Shown one piece after another: positions 7,615-15,133 of a DNA stretch of 64,000 nt. Source of the DNA: Streptomyces longisporoflavus (GTDB taxonomy: Bacteria; Actinomycetota; Actinomycetes; Streptomycetales; Streptomycetaceae). A program made the translations under genes and the position numbers. The DNA lies in the NCBI RefSeq assembly GCF_014649775.1, contig NZ_BMTR01000001.1:558001-622000 (forward strand), written 5' to 3'. The notes under the pieces are model-generated. The model had not been told where the DNA came from. It saw nothing but the letters and a program-made list of their open reading frames with translations, and ran no database searches. Within the stretch, counting starts at the first letter, position 1. The number at the start of each line of letters is the position of its first letter.

Positions 7615-9702
7615 TCAGGCGAGCAGTGCGGACACCAGCTCGGCGAATTCGTCCGGCGTGGCCAGGCGTACGCCGAGAGTCTCGGCCTTGGCGCGCTTGG
7701 ACCCGGCGCCCTCGCCCGCCACGACCAGGCTGGTGCGCTTGGAGACGCTGGAGGACGACTTGCCGCCGGCGCGTTCGATCAGTTCGTTCATCTCGTTGCG
7801 GCTGAGCTGTTCCAGCGGGCCGGTCATGGCGCCGGTGACGACCACGGTCATGCCGTCCAGCGGGCCCGCCTGCCGGCCGGCGTCCGCCGCATCGTCCGAG
7901 TCCGCCTGATCGTCCGGGGCGGGCGGCGTGGCGCCGGGCTCGGACATGTTGACCCCGCTCGCGATGAGTTTCTCGATGACCGGGGCGAGTTCGGCCAGCT
8001 CGGCGACGATGACCGGGGCCTTCTCGGTGCCGATGCCCCCGACCTGCTGCATCGCGTTCGCGTCGGCGGAGCGGATGTGGTCCATGGTGGCGAAATGCCG
8101 GGCGATGCGACGCGACATGGAGCGACCCGTTCCGCGTACGCCCAGCGCGCACAGGACCCGCGACAGCGGCTGGGACTTGGCCGCCTCGATCGCGGCCAGG
8201 AGGTTGTCGGTACTGGTCTCGCCCATCCGCTCCAGGCCCAGGAGCTGGTCGCGGGTGAGGGCGAACAGGTCGGCGATGTCGGCGACCAGGCCGGCGTCGA
8301 CTAGCTGGACGACGCGGCTGGCACCCAGGCCCTCGATGTCGAGCTGGTCGCGGCCGGCGGCGTAGGAAAGCGAGGCGACCAAGTGGCAGTCCCGGCCGCG
8401 TTCGCAACGCCAGCGCTGCTCGCTCGCATCGATGGCGGAGCCGCACTGGGGACACACCTCGGGGAAGACGATCGGCTGTTCGTCACCGGTCCGCAGGTGG
8501 GCGACGGGAGCTTCGATACGGGGGATGATGTCGCCCGCCTTGTAGACCATCACCTGATCGCCAAGGCGCAGGTCGCGCCGGGTGATGTCGGACGGGTTGT
8601 GCAGTGTGGCGTAGGTGACGGTGGAGCCGTCGATGTCGACGGGTTCCAGGACTGCGCGCGGGGCGATGATGCCGGTGCGACCGACGTTCCACTCCACCCC
8701 GACCAGCTTGGTGATCTTCTCGACGGCGGGCAGCTTGAAGGCGATCGCCCAGCGCGGCGCCCGGCTGCCGGATCCGGCGGCTTGCTGGTCGGCGGCCAGA
8801 TCGGCCTTGACGACGATCCCGTCGATCCCGAAGGGGAGTTCGGCCCGCACCGCGGCGATCTCCTCCACCCGGGCCAGGACGTCCTCGACGCCGTCGAGGG
8901 TGACGCCGGGCACTTGCGTGTCGGCCGGGGTGCGCACCCCGAGGTCCGCGGCGTACTGCAGGAGGTCGCCGTGCGGCAGCGTGGCCAGGTGCTCGGCGGC
9001 GTCGGCCGCGGTGTCGGGCAGCGGCAGCAGACCGTAGGCGAAGAAGGTCATCGGCACCGTGTAGGCGCGGTCCTTGGCCCGCAGCGTGCCGGCCGCGGCG
9101 TTGCGCGGATTGGCGAAAGGAGCGCCGCCGTGTGCGGTGCGCACTGTGTTGGCATGCTCGAACTGATCGTTGGTCATCAGGACTTCGCCGCGCACTTCCA
9201 GTGTGACCGGCTCGGTGAGCCGGCCGGGCAGGCCCTCGATGGTGCCGATCGCGTGCGAGACGTCCTCCCCGGCCGTCCCGTCTCCGCGGGTGACCAGCCG
9301 GGTGAGGCGTCCGTCGGTGTAGCGGGCGGCGATGGCGAGACCGTCCAGCTTGGGCTGCACGTTCCAGCGCGTCACCTCCCGGCCGATCCGGCGGGCCACG
9401 GACGCGGTCCAGGTGGTGAACTCCTCCGGCGTGAACACGTTGTCCAGGCTCAGCATGGCCGCCGTATGGGGCACATCGCCCTGTACGGCGCCGCCGGCGA
9501 CCTTCCCGGTCGGCGAGTCGGGCAGCACCTGTTCGGGGTGTTCGGCCTCGAACGCGGCGATCGCCCGCACCAGGCGGTCGTAGGAGTCGTCGTCCAGTGC
9601 CGAGGTGCCGCCCGAGTAGTAGGCGGCAGCGGCTTTCGAGGCGTCCTCGACCGCCTGTACGTAGGCGGCGGCATCGGCGAACACAGGAGCTGAAGTTGTC
9701 AT
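7615..9702 (-). CDS. ligA: NAD-dependent DNA ligase (LigA-type, probably the second copy)
   Basis: A 695-residue enzyme that seals DNA nicks using NAD. The adenylation lysine is Lys118 in [21 protein letters not shown] marks the OB-fold junction; the zinc site is CPQC then C-x5-C (CERGRDC); helix-hairpin-helix repeats follow ([18 protein letters not shown]); and a BRCT domain fills the last 85 residues ([13 protein letters not shown]). Some streptomycetes carry two such ligases. The isolated position among accessory genes, the short length and divergent wording suggest the non-essential second copy, not the housekeeping enzyme, but that is inference. A start 9 nt upstream (MAHMTTS) is equally possible. 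Confidence 0.88.
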   Translation of the reverse strand: MTTSAPVFADAAAYVQAVEDASKAAAAYYSGGTSALDDDSYDRLVRAIAAFEAEHPEQVLPDSPTGKVAGGAVQGDVPHTAAMLSLDNVFTPEEFTTWTASVARRIGREVTRWNVQPKLDGLAIAARYTDGRLTRLVTRGDGTAGEDVSHAIGTIEGLPGRLTEPVTLEVRGEVLMTNDQFEHANTVRTAHGGAPFANPRNAAAGTLRAKDRAYTVPMTFFAYGLLPLPDTAADAAEHLATLPHGDLLQYAADLGVRTPADTQVPGVTLDGVEDVLARVEEIAAVRAELPFGIDGIVVKADLAADQQAAGSGSRAPRWAIAFKLPAVEKITKLVGVEWNVGRTGIIAPRAVLEPVDIDGSTVTYATLHNPSDITRRDLRLGDQVMVYKAGDIIPRIEAPVAHLRTGDEQPIVFPEVCPQCGSAIDASEQRWRCERGRDCHLVASLSYAAGRDQLDIEGLGASRVVQLVDAGLVADIADLFALTRDQLLGLERMGETSTDNLLAAIEAAKSQPLSRVLCALGVRGTGRSMSRRIARHFATMDHIRSADANAMQQVGGIGTEKAPVIVAELAELAPVIEKLIASGVNMSEPGATPPAPDDQADSDDAADAGRQAGPLDGMTVVVTGAMTGPLEQLSRNEMNELIERAGGKSSSSVSKRTSLVVAGEGAGSKRAKAETLGVRLATPDEFAELVSALLA

Positions 9703-9820
9703 GTGCGCCATCGTGCCCGGTGGCACTGACAATCGGCCGTGGCGCTCCTGCCTGCCGCCTTCCTGCGCACGCCTGGACACGCCTGTGCACGCCTGTGTGC
9801 GGCGGACGGCGGCCGACGTG

Positions 9821-9860
9821 CCCGCGTCGGACCGCGTCAGACCGCGTCAGACCGCGTCAG
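9821..9860 (+). repeat. 10-bp tandem repeats at the methyltransferase stop
   Basis: ACCGCGTCAG is repeated at 9831, 9841 and 9851, preceded by an imperfect copy at 9821. The array overlaps the stop codon of the minus-strand methyltransferase (9857). A looser CACGCCTG repeat precedes it at about 9767-9795. Confidence 0.9.
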
Positions 9861-10792
9861 ACCGGTCGTGCCGCCCACACGCTGCGTTCCGTGCGCACCG
9901 CTAGGTCCTCGCGGTGCAGGATGCTGTCCGGGCTGTGGGTATCGAGCAGACGGTCCAGGGTGTCGAGGTCTTCGGTGCTGAGGGTGTCGGCCGCGCTTGC
10001 CCGCAGGCGCTGGAGGCTGGTGAGCGCGTATCGGCCGACCGCTTCGTTGTGTGCGCCGTCGATATTTACGGTGATCGTGCGCTCGCCCTCGACGGTGAAG
10101 CCGGTGGCCGCCAGCTTGTGCCCCCAGTCGGCTCCGCGGTGCGATACGTGTTCGGCGTGGTGGTGGGCGAGGGCGGCGTGACAGCGGTCTTCGAGGCCGG
10201 GGCGCTCCTCGGGGGCGCCGGCGGGCAGGAAGCGCGGGAAGTCGGCCAGCTCGACGACCGCGAACAGGCCGCCGGGGGCGAGCAGTTCACGGACCTTGCG
10301 CAGGGTGCGGTCCGGGTCGGTGAGATGGTGCAGCGATGCCGACGCCCACACCAACTCGGGCCGGCCGAGATCGGGCCAGTCCGCGTCGAGGTCGGCTTGG
10401 ACCGTACGCACCCGATCGGCCGCCCCGAGTTCCGCCGCCCTCGCGCGCAGGCGGCGCAGGTGGTCGGCGGACGCGTCCACGGCAGTCACCCGCGCCCGCG
10501 GGTAGCGCGCGAGCAGAGCGAAGGTGCCGGCGCCCGTCCCGCATCCCAGGTCCACGATGTGGCGCGGCTCCTCCTCCAGGGGCAGCCAAGCGGTGATGGA
10601 CGCGATGTGCTCGGCGAGTACCTCCGCGTCCAGGTCGAGGATCTCGGCCTGGAGGTCGGAGGCCGGTGCGACGTCGGTGTCCGATGAGACGTCCGTGTCC
10701 GATCCGTGCGGCGAGAGATGTCCTGCGCCATGGCGCCCTGCGCCGTGGTGGGCTGTGCCGTGGTGGGCTGTGTGTGAGTGAGCGTGGGTCAT
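9857..10792 (-). CDS. Class I SAM-dependent methyltransferase with His-rich N-terminus
   Basis: A 311-residue protein. Motif I, VDLGCGTGAG, is at residues 80-89, then VTAVDASADHLRRL, VWASASLHHLTDP and LRKVRELLAPGG, the order of a class I methyltransferase (UbiE/Trans-aconitate type); the substrate is unknown. The first 30 residues hold ten histidines (MTHAHSHTAHHGTAHHGAGR and onward), possibly a metal-binding tail. Both this gene and the XRE-cupin gene upstream are on the minus strand 131 bp apart and could be co-transcribed. A second methyltransferase/XRE-cupin pair lies at 40.4-41.9 kb. Confidence 0.85.
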   Translation of the reverse strand: MTHAHSHTAHHGTAHHGAGRHGAGHLSPHGSDTDVSSDTDVAPASDLQAEILDLDAEVLAEHIASITAWLPLEEEPRHIVDLGCGTGAGTFALLARYPRARVTAVDASADHLRRLRARAAELGAADRVRTVQADLDADWPDLGRPELVWASASLHHLTDPDRTLRKVRELLAPGGLFAVVELADFPRFLPAGAPEERPGLEDRCHAALAHHHAEHVSHRGADWGHKLAATGFTVEGERTITVNIDGAHNEAVGRYALTSLQRLRASAADTLSTEDLDTLDRLLDTHSPDSILHREDLAVRTERSVWAARPV

Positions 10793-10923
10793 GACAGCGA
10801 CGCTAGGTCGATCCATCCGGGGCGGCACCATCAATCCCGGAGCGTGCAAGAAGATGGGCGGCTTTGCTGCCGGACGCGCAACTCACCGGCCATCCGCCGG
10901 GGGAGGGGACACCGGCCGGCCCG

Positions 10924-11517
10924 TCACGCGCCGGGGCCGCTCCTCTCGTCGTTCTTGTCCTCGCGCTGGTGACCGCGGCGGGCGTCACGGTCGAAGATGC
11001 CCAGGATCTCGCACGGTCCGCTCTCGGCGCCGATCGCGTGCGGCAGCATCGTGGGGAACTCCGCGGCCTGGTTGGTCTCGATGCGCAGTCGGCGGTTGCC
11101 CAGGAGCAGGACCGCGGTACCGGACAGGACCACGAGCCATTCGCGGCCCGGGTGGGCGCGCATGCGGGAGGGGTTGTCGGGCGGTGGATTCGTCATGCGC
11201 TGGCGTACGACGGTCATGCCCGGCTCCGCCTTGATCGGCCAGCGCATGAGCCCGTGGGCGGCGTCGATCGCCGGGCTGGTGATGACGTCGTCGGTGTCCG
11301 TCTCGACGAGCTGGTCCAGGGAGGTGTCCAGTGCCCTGGCCAGGGTGACGAGCTGATCCAGGGCCAGCCGTCGCCGGCCGTTCTCGATGCGGCTGAGCGT
11401 GGACTGGCTGACCCGGGCGCGGGCGGCCAGTTCCTCCAGGGACCAGCCCTGTGCCACCCGCAGGGCCCGGATCCGTTTGCGCACCAGGCTGTCCATCTCG
11501 CCATCTTCTTGCGTCAT
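10924..11517 (-). CDS. XRE-family regulator with C-terminal cupin
   Basis: A 197-residue protein: helix-turn-helix at residues about 15-70 (RIRALRVAQGWSLEELAARA, then VSQSTLSRIENGRRRLALDQL) and a cupin sensor at about 100-180 (HPGREWLVVLSGTAVLLLGN). This two-domain type usually senses a small molecule in the cupin and represses nearby genes. The ATG at 11517 is used; a later ATG at 11496 is possible. The motif GCAAGAAGATGG occurs at its 5' end and again, inverted, upstream of the methyltransferase, so the latter may be its target. Confidence 0.85.
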   Translation of the reverse strand: MTQEDGEMDSLVRKRIRALRVAQGWSLEELAARARVSQSTLSRIENGRRRLALDQLVTLARALDTSLDQLVETDTDDVITSPAIDAAHGLMRWPIKAEPGMTVVRQRMTNPPPDNPSRMRAHPGREWLVVLSGTAVLLLGNRRLRIETNQAAEFPTMLPHAIGAESGPCEILGIFDRDARRGHQREDKNDERSGPGA

Positions 11518-11547
11518 GAGCAACATCGTATGCCCTAGCCGCAAGGC

Positions 11548-11791
11548 ATGCCTATCGTCGTGATCCCCCGCGACGACCCAGAGTGGATCAACAAGATCGT
11601 CATCGGGCCCAACGGTGACGGGCGACTTCCATGAGAAGGACCCGGCCGCAGAACCTGCGTCCTGCCTGTGGGGTGCCGCCAACGATGAGTGCCTCAGCCG
11701 GGAGTCGTTTCACCCCAAGAGCGCTGGCACCACCGGATACGCCGCAGTGATGCGCAAACGACTCGGCGACATCGGATACACGGGATCCTGA
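11548..11791 (+). pseudogene. Remnant of a secreted SGNH/GDSL-type hydrolase (C-terminus)
   Basis: Frame one from 11548 reads MPIVVIPRDDPEWINKIVIG and stops at 11634. In the next frame, up to the TGA at 11789, comes CLWGAANDECLSRESFHPKS then AGTTGYAAVMRKRLGDIGYT. The SFHP-x3-G block with the catalytic-type histidine and the GY ending are typical of the last 40 residues of Streptomyces SGNH hydrolases. The nucleophile domain is absent, so this is a truncated, frameshifted scrap. Confidence 0.6.
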
Positions 11792-11795
11792 CGGA

Positions 11796-12323
11796 GTGAC
11801 CAGAGAGACCACCAGGCGCACCCGGCCGACCACAGTCGGGTGCGCCGCCATGACCGTATTTGCTGCCGCTCTCATACTCATCGCGATCGGCCTGATCGTC
11901 AGCATCGCCGTGCCGGCCTTCTTCGAGAGGCCCGAGCCTTCAGGGAAGGAACGGCTTGGCAAGCAGTCAGGGCTGACCCTGCACCGCCTTCGCCTGGCGG
12001 CTGAAGACGGCCGGTTGACCGAGGCGGAAATCGCACACGCAGTTGGAGGGGAGTGGACCGCGAAGCGCGACCTGGACGCAATTCGTATTGTGGTCGGCTA
12101 CGAGCCTGGCCCCACGTGCTACCTGTTCGAAGCTCCCGCGCCGCCCGGTCCGAAGACCTCCGTGAGGCGTGAACGCCTCGAGCGTTGCCCTGCCTTCGAT
12201 GAGAAGAGCAGCACAGCTGGAGTGCCGAGTTCGATCCACGGCACGCAGCCGAGGTCCAGGCGGGGCGGCCGGGACAGGTCTCCGTCGATCCCGACGCAGT
12301 ACGGGCAGAGGGTGGAGCAGTAG
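11796..12323 (+). CDS. Hypothetical single-pass membrane protein
   Basis: I do not recognise it. From the GTG at 11796 it would be 175 residues: a basic N-tail (MTRETTRRTRPTTVG), one strong transmembrane segment (VFAAALILIAIGLIVSIAVP, residues about 21-40), then a soluble part (LGKQSGLTLHRLRLAAEDGR, WTAKRDLDAIRIVVGY) up to about residue 120. The rest is low-information sequence and overlaps a possible minus-strand remnant, so the natural end may be lost. A small GAGGCGT-GA-ACGCCTC hairpin (12164-12179) lies within the C-terminal part. It sits between broken genes and may itself be decaying. Confidence 0.4.
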   Translation: MTRETTRRTRPTTVGCAAMTVFAAALILIAIGLIVSIAVPAFFERPEPSGKERLGKQSGLTLHRLRLAAEDGRLTEAEIAHAVGGEWTAKRDLDAIRIVVGYEPGPTCYLFEAPAPPGPKTSVRRERLERCPAFDEKSSTAGVPSSIHGTQPRSRRGGRDRSPSIPTQYGQRVEQ

Positions 12324-12352
12324 TCGACGAGTGCGCCGTTGTGGAGACCTGG

Positions 12353-12463
12353 TTCGACGTCCCCGGCGGTGTGCCGGCGGTCGGAGTGGACCATGTTCCG
12401 CGCGAGGTGGTGGAGGTCGTCCTGGGTGTAGCCGTGCAGCGTCGGATCGCTGAGGGCCGTGGT
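12353..12463 (-). pseudogene. Possible N-terminal fragment of a sigma-like/phage-type protein
   Basis: On the minus strand one frame reads TTALSDPTLHGYTQDDLHHL then ARNMVHSDRRHTAGDV, which resembles the start of a hypothetical family common in Streptomyces genomes (often with sigma-70-like C-termini). Homology appears to end after GDV. There is no start codon at the expected place. Recognition is from memory and weak. Confidence 0.35.
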
Positions 12464-12544
12464 GCTTGCCGGTCATCGTGGGCTGGGCTGGGCTGGGCTG
12501 CATGGCGGGGCGTGGGAGCGCCCGTCGCGACGAGCGTGCCCACG

Positions 12545-13240
12545 CACAGGACGGTTTCACCCCTCGCCGACGGCCGCACCCTGTCGGCGCGCCGCCTGCT
12601 CGTCGCCACCGGGCTGCGCGATGTCCTGCCCGACGTGCGCGGGCTTGCCGGGCACTGGGGGCAGGGCGTGGTGCACTGCCCGTACTGTCACGGCTGGGAG
12701 GTGCGCGACGAGCCCATCGGGATCCTTGCCGTGGGCCCGGCATCCGTCCACCACGCCCTGCTCTTCCGCCAGTTGACCGACGACCTCGTCTACTTCACCC
12801 GCGGCACCGACCTCGACGAGGACACCCGTGCGCGCTTCGCCGCGCGCGGCATCCGCGTCGTCGACACCCCGGTGAGCGAAGTCGTGTCCGCCGAGGGCGG
12901 CGGCATCGGGGGTGTGCGCCTGAGCGGCGGCGACCTGGTGCCCCGCCGTGTCCTCGCCGTCGCCACCACCATGCGGGCCCGCACCGAGGGCCTGGACGAA
13001 CTCCACCTGCCGATGCGGGACTTGCCGGGCGGGACGGGCCGTCACTTCGCCACCGGAGCGGCCGGTGCCACCGACGTGCCGGGCGTGTGGGTGGCGGGCA
13101 ACGCCGCCGACCTGAGCGCCCAGGTCGGCGCATCCGCCGCGGCCGGCGCCCTGGCCGGCGCCCGCATCAACGCCGACCTGGCTGTCGCCGACACCGATGC
13201 GGCCCTCGATGCGGCAGAGCGCGGCGTCACCCGCGTCTGA
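12545..13240 (+). pseudogene. 5'-truncated thioredoxin-reductase-like FAD oxidoreductase
   Basis: The frame reads VSPLADGRTLSARRLLVATG, LRDVLPDVRGLAGHWGQGVV, then HCPYCHGWEVRDEPIG, and later GVWVAGNAADLSAQVGASAA. This is the second FAD segment, the CPYC redox/active-site block, the NADPH domain and the closing FAD motif of a thioredoxin-reductase-like flavoprotein of about 310 residues. The first about 95 residues, including the GxGxxG FAD-binding motif, are missing: upstream of 12545 the sequence has no homology and carries TGGGC repeats near 12478-12500. The intact C-terminal two thirds suggests a recent deletion. Confidence 0.75.
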
Positions 13241-13408
13241 GCCTCCCCCCGACGGGGATCACCCGCGCCGATCCCGCCGGCGCGCCAACTCCCGTCTGTT
13301 CCTCCGGATCCTGGCTCCTGGTGCGCTGACCGCAGCGCACGGCCCGGCCGACGGACGAAGAAGCGGGCACGACAGCGGGAACGGGCTCGGCGGTAAATCC
13401 CAACTGAA

Positions 13409-13435
13409 CGAGTGATCTATACACTCGGACGAGTG
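13409..13435 (+). promoter_or_regulatory. Triple CGAGTG half-site operator before the methyltransferase
   Basis: CGAGTG (13409-13414), then CACTCG (13422-13427), then CGAGTG (13430-13435). The middle half-site pairs with either neighbour (spacers of 7 and 2 nt). CTATACAC lies between, so the site probably overlaps the promoter. This looks like a TetR-type operator, but there is no TetR gene beside it. Confidence 0.6.
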
Positions 13436-13478
13436 ACGCTCCTTGCTGGGCCGCCAAGGGTGTTGTGACCATCGCCGG

Positions 13479-14342
13479 ATGGACGGACAGAAGCGGAAGG
13501 CCGAGCTGGACGGCGTCGCCGAGACGACACTGTGGACGTTGCACCACCGCGCTCTGGCCGCGAAGGACCCCGGCTCGGCACTCCTTGACCCGAAGGCGAT
13601 CGAGGTGATCGACGCCGTCGACTACCCCTTCGAGCGCCGCTTCGGTGCCGGCAACTGGGGCCTGGCGCAAGGAATGGCCGTACGCGCGCGCTGCTACGAC
13701 CGTGAGGTGCGACGTTTCCTCAGGGACCACCCGGACGGCACGGTCGTCTCGCTGGGGGAGGGCCTGGAGACGCAGTTCTGGCGGGTGGACAACGGCAGAG
13801 TGCAATGGCTCGGGGTCGACCTGCCCGAGGTCGCGGCGCTGCGGCAGCGGCTGCTGCCCGACGCTCCGCGCCACCGCACGCTGTCCTGCTCGGCCACCGA
13901 CGTGCGGTGGATGGACGAGGTCGACGCCTCGCGCGGGCTACTGATCCTCGCCCAGGGGATGCTGATGTATCTGCCGCGGGACACCGTGCACCGGCTTTTC
14001 GAGGCGTGCGCCGCCCGCTTCCCCGGCGCGGAACTGGTCTTCGACACCCCGCCCGCCTGGATGGCCGCCCGTACCGCCCGGGGCCGGTGGAGCTACCCCG
14101 CCGGGTACCGCCCGCCGCCGATGCTCTGGGGGATGACCCCGAAGGAACAGCGGACGCTGCGCGCGGTGCACCCGAACATCGCCGCCGTACGAGCCGTGCG
14201 CGAACCACGGGGCCGGGGCTTCCTCTGCGGGTGGCTGCTGCCCCTGGCCAACTTCCTTCCCGCGATCCGCTCGCGCAGACCGCTGTGGGTCACGCGCCTG
14301 TCGTTCGGCCTGACGCACCATCACCAAGGAGCCAATACATGA
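13479..14342 (+). CDS. PPM/LCM-family SAM-dependent methyltransferase
   Basis: A 287-residue protein of the leucine-carboxyl-methyltransferase-like family seen in polyketide O-methyltransferases. Features: LARCYD-like stretch MAVRARCYDREVRRFL, the SAM-binding GTVVSLGEGLETQFWRV, GVDLPEVAALRQRLLP, and LILAQGMLMYLPRDTV. The acceptor is unknown. The ATG at 13479 is used. Its stop codon overlaps the next gene's start (ATGA), so it is co-translated with a GNAT acetyltransferase. The promoter region has the CGAGTG repeats at 13409-13435. Confidence 0.83.
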   Translation: MDGQKRKAELDGVAETTLWTLHHRALAAKDPGSALLDPKAIEVIDAVDYPFERRFGAGNWGLAQGMAVRARCYDREVRRFLRDHPDGTVVSLGEGLETQFWRVDNGRVQWLGVDLPEVAALRQRLLPDAPRHRTLSCSATDVRWMDEVDASRGLLILAQGMLMYLPRDTVHRLFEACAARFPGAELVFDTPPAWMAARTARGRWSYPAGYRPPPMLWGMTPKEQRTLRAVHPNIAAVRAVREPRGRGFLCGWLLPLANFLPAIRSRRPLWVTRLSFGLTHHHQGANT

Positions 14343-15025
14343 CGGACCGCCTGCAAGCCAAGCGGGAGCAAGCCCACCTGTGGGCCCCGCGAGAACCTCG
14401 CCGGGTGCGCCTGGACGAACGGCCCTCGCGGCCACCGGAACAGCGGGCCGTTCTCGTCGAGGGCGCCACGTTGCGGTTGCGGGAGTTCGTCCCCGGTGAC
14501 GTCGAGGGCGTCCTCGACATCTTCGGCGACCCCCGCACCACCCGCGAGTTCGGCATGCCGCCCTTCCGGCGCCCCGACGCCGAGGCGCTTGTCGAGCAGG
14601 CCAGGACCGGCGCCCGCCGTACGCCTCGTACGCACTACCGCCTCGGCGTCAGCGAGATCGCCACGGGCGAGTTGATCGGCTCGGCGAAGCTGATCGTCGA
14701 GGACCAGTCGGGCGAGGGCGGGATGGTGCGCGTGGGCTACCGCAGCGCGGAGGTGGGCCTGGCCCTGCGCGCCGACCGGGTCAGCGTGGGCCACAGCGTC
14801 GAGATCGGTTTCCTGCTGGGCGTCCTGGGCTTCGACCGCCTTGGCCTGCACCGCGTCTGGTCGGGTTTCATGCCCTCCAACATCGCCGCCCAGCGGGCCA
14901 TCGAGAAGGCCGGCATGGTGCGGGAGGGGCGGCTGCGGCACTACGGGCACGTCGACGGGGTGTGGCACGACATCGTCCAGTACTCCATCCTCGAAGACGA
15001 CTGGAAGGCCCTGCGCGCCCGCTGA
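14339..15025 (+). CDS. GNAT acetyltransferase (RimJ/RimL type)
   Basis: A 228-residue protein. After a basic 35-residue lead comes the GNAT fold: LRLREFVPGDVEGVLDIFGD, VEIGFLLGVLGFDRLGLHRV, and the acetyl-CoA/dimer end SNIAAQRAIEKAGMVREGRL, typical of RimJ/RimL-like N-acetyltransferases acting on protein N-termini or small amines. The ATG at 14339 overlaps the preceding methyltransferase stop by 4 nt and has AAGGAG 7-8 nt upstream. The substrate is unknown; tight coupling suggests both enzymes act on one compound or one target. Confidence 0.88.
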   Translation: MTDRLQAKREQAHLWAPREPRRVRLDERPSRPPEQRAVLVEGATLRLREFVPGDVEGVLDIFGDPRTTREFGMPPFRRPDAEALVEQARTGARRTPRTHYRLGVSEIATGELIGSAKLIVEDQSGEGGMVRVGYRSAEVGLALRADRVSVGHSVEIGFLLGVLGFDRLGLHRVWSGFMPSNIAAQRAIEKAGMVREGRLRHYGHVDGVWHDIVQYSILEDDWKALRAR

Positions 15026-15133
15026 GACATCGCGGGCCGTGCGACGGCGGTCCTGCCCGGCAGTTGCGCCGCCCCGCGCCGCTCTCCGGCGCGCCCACCC
15101 TATATGTCTCTTACTTGCCGATATGCATGAGTC

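Noticed and set aside
8383..9693. Long plus-strand frame opposite the DNA ligase
   Set aside because: Antisense to a complete ligase with all motifs; the frame has no ribosome site or domain.
9821..9866. Tandem 10-bp repeats as an iteron origin
   Set aside because: Only three perfect units, overlapping a stop codon, with no replication gene nearby.
12478..12502. TGGGC repeats as a G-quadruplex regulatory element
   Set aside because: They lie in the junk next to the truncated flavoprotein, with no intact promoter or gene start to regulate.
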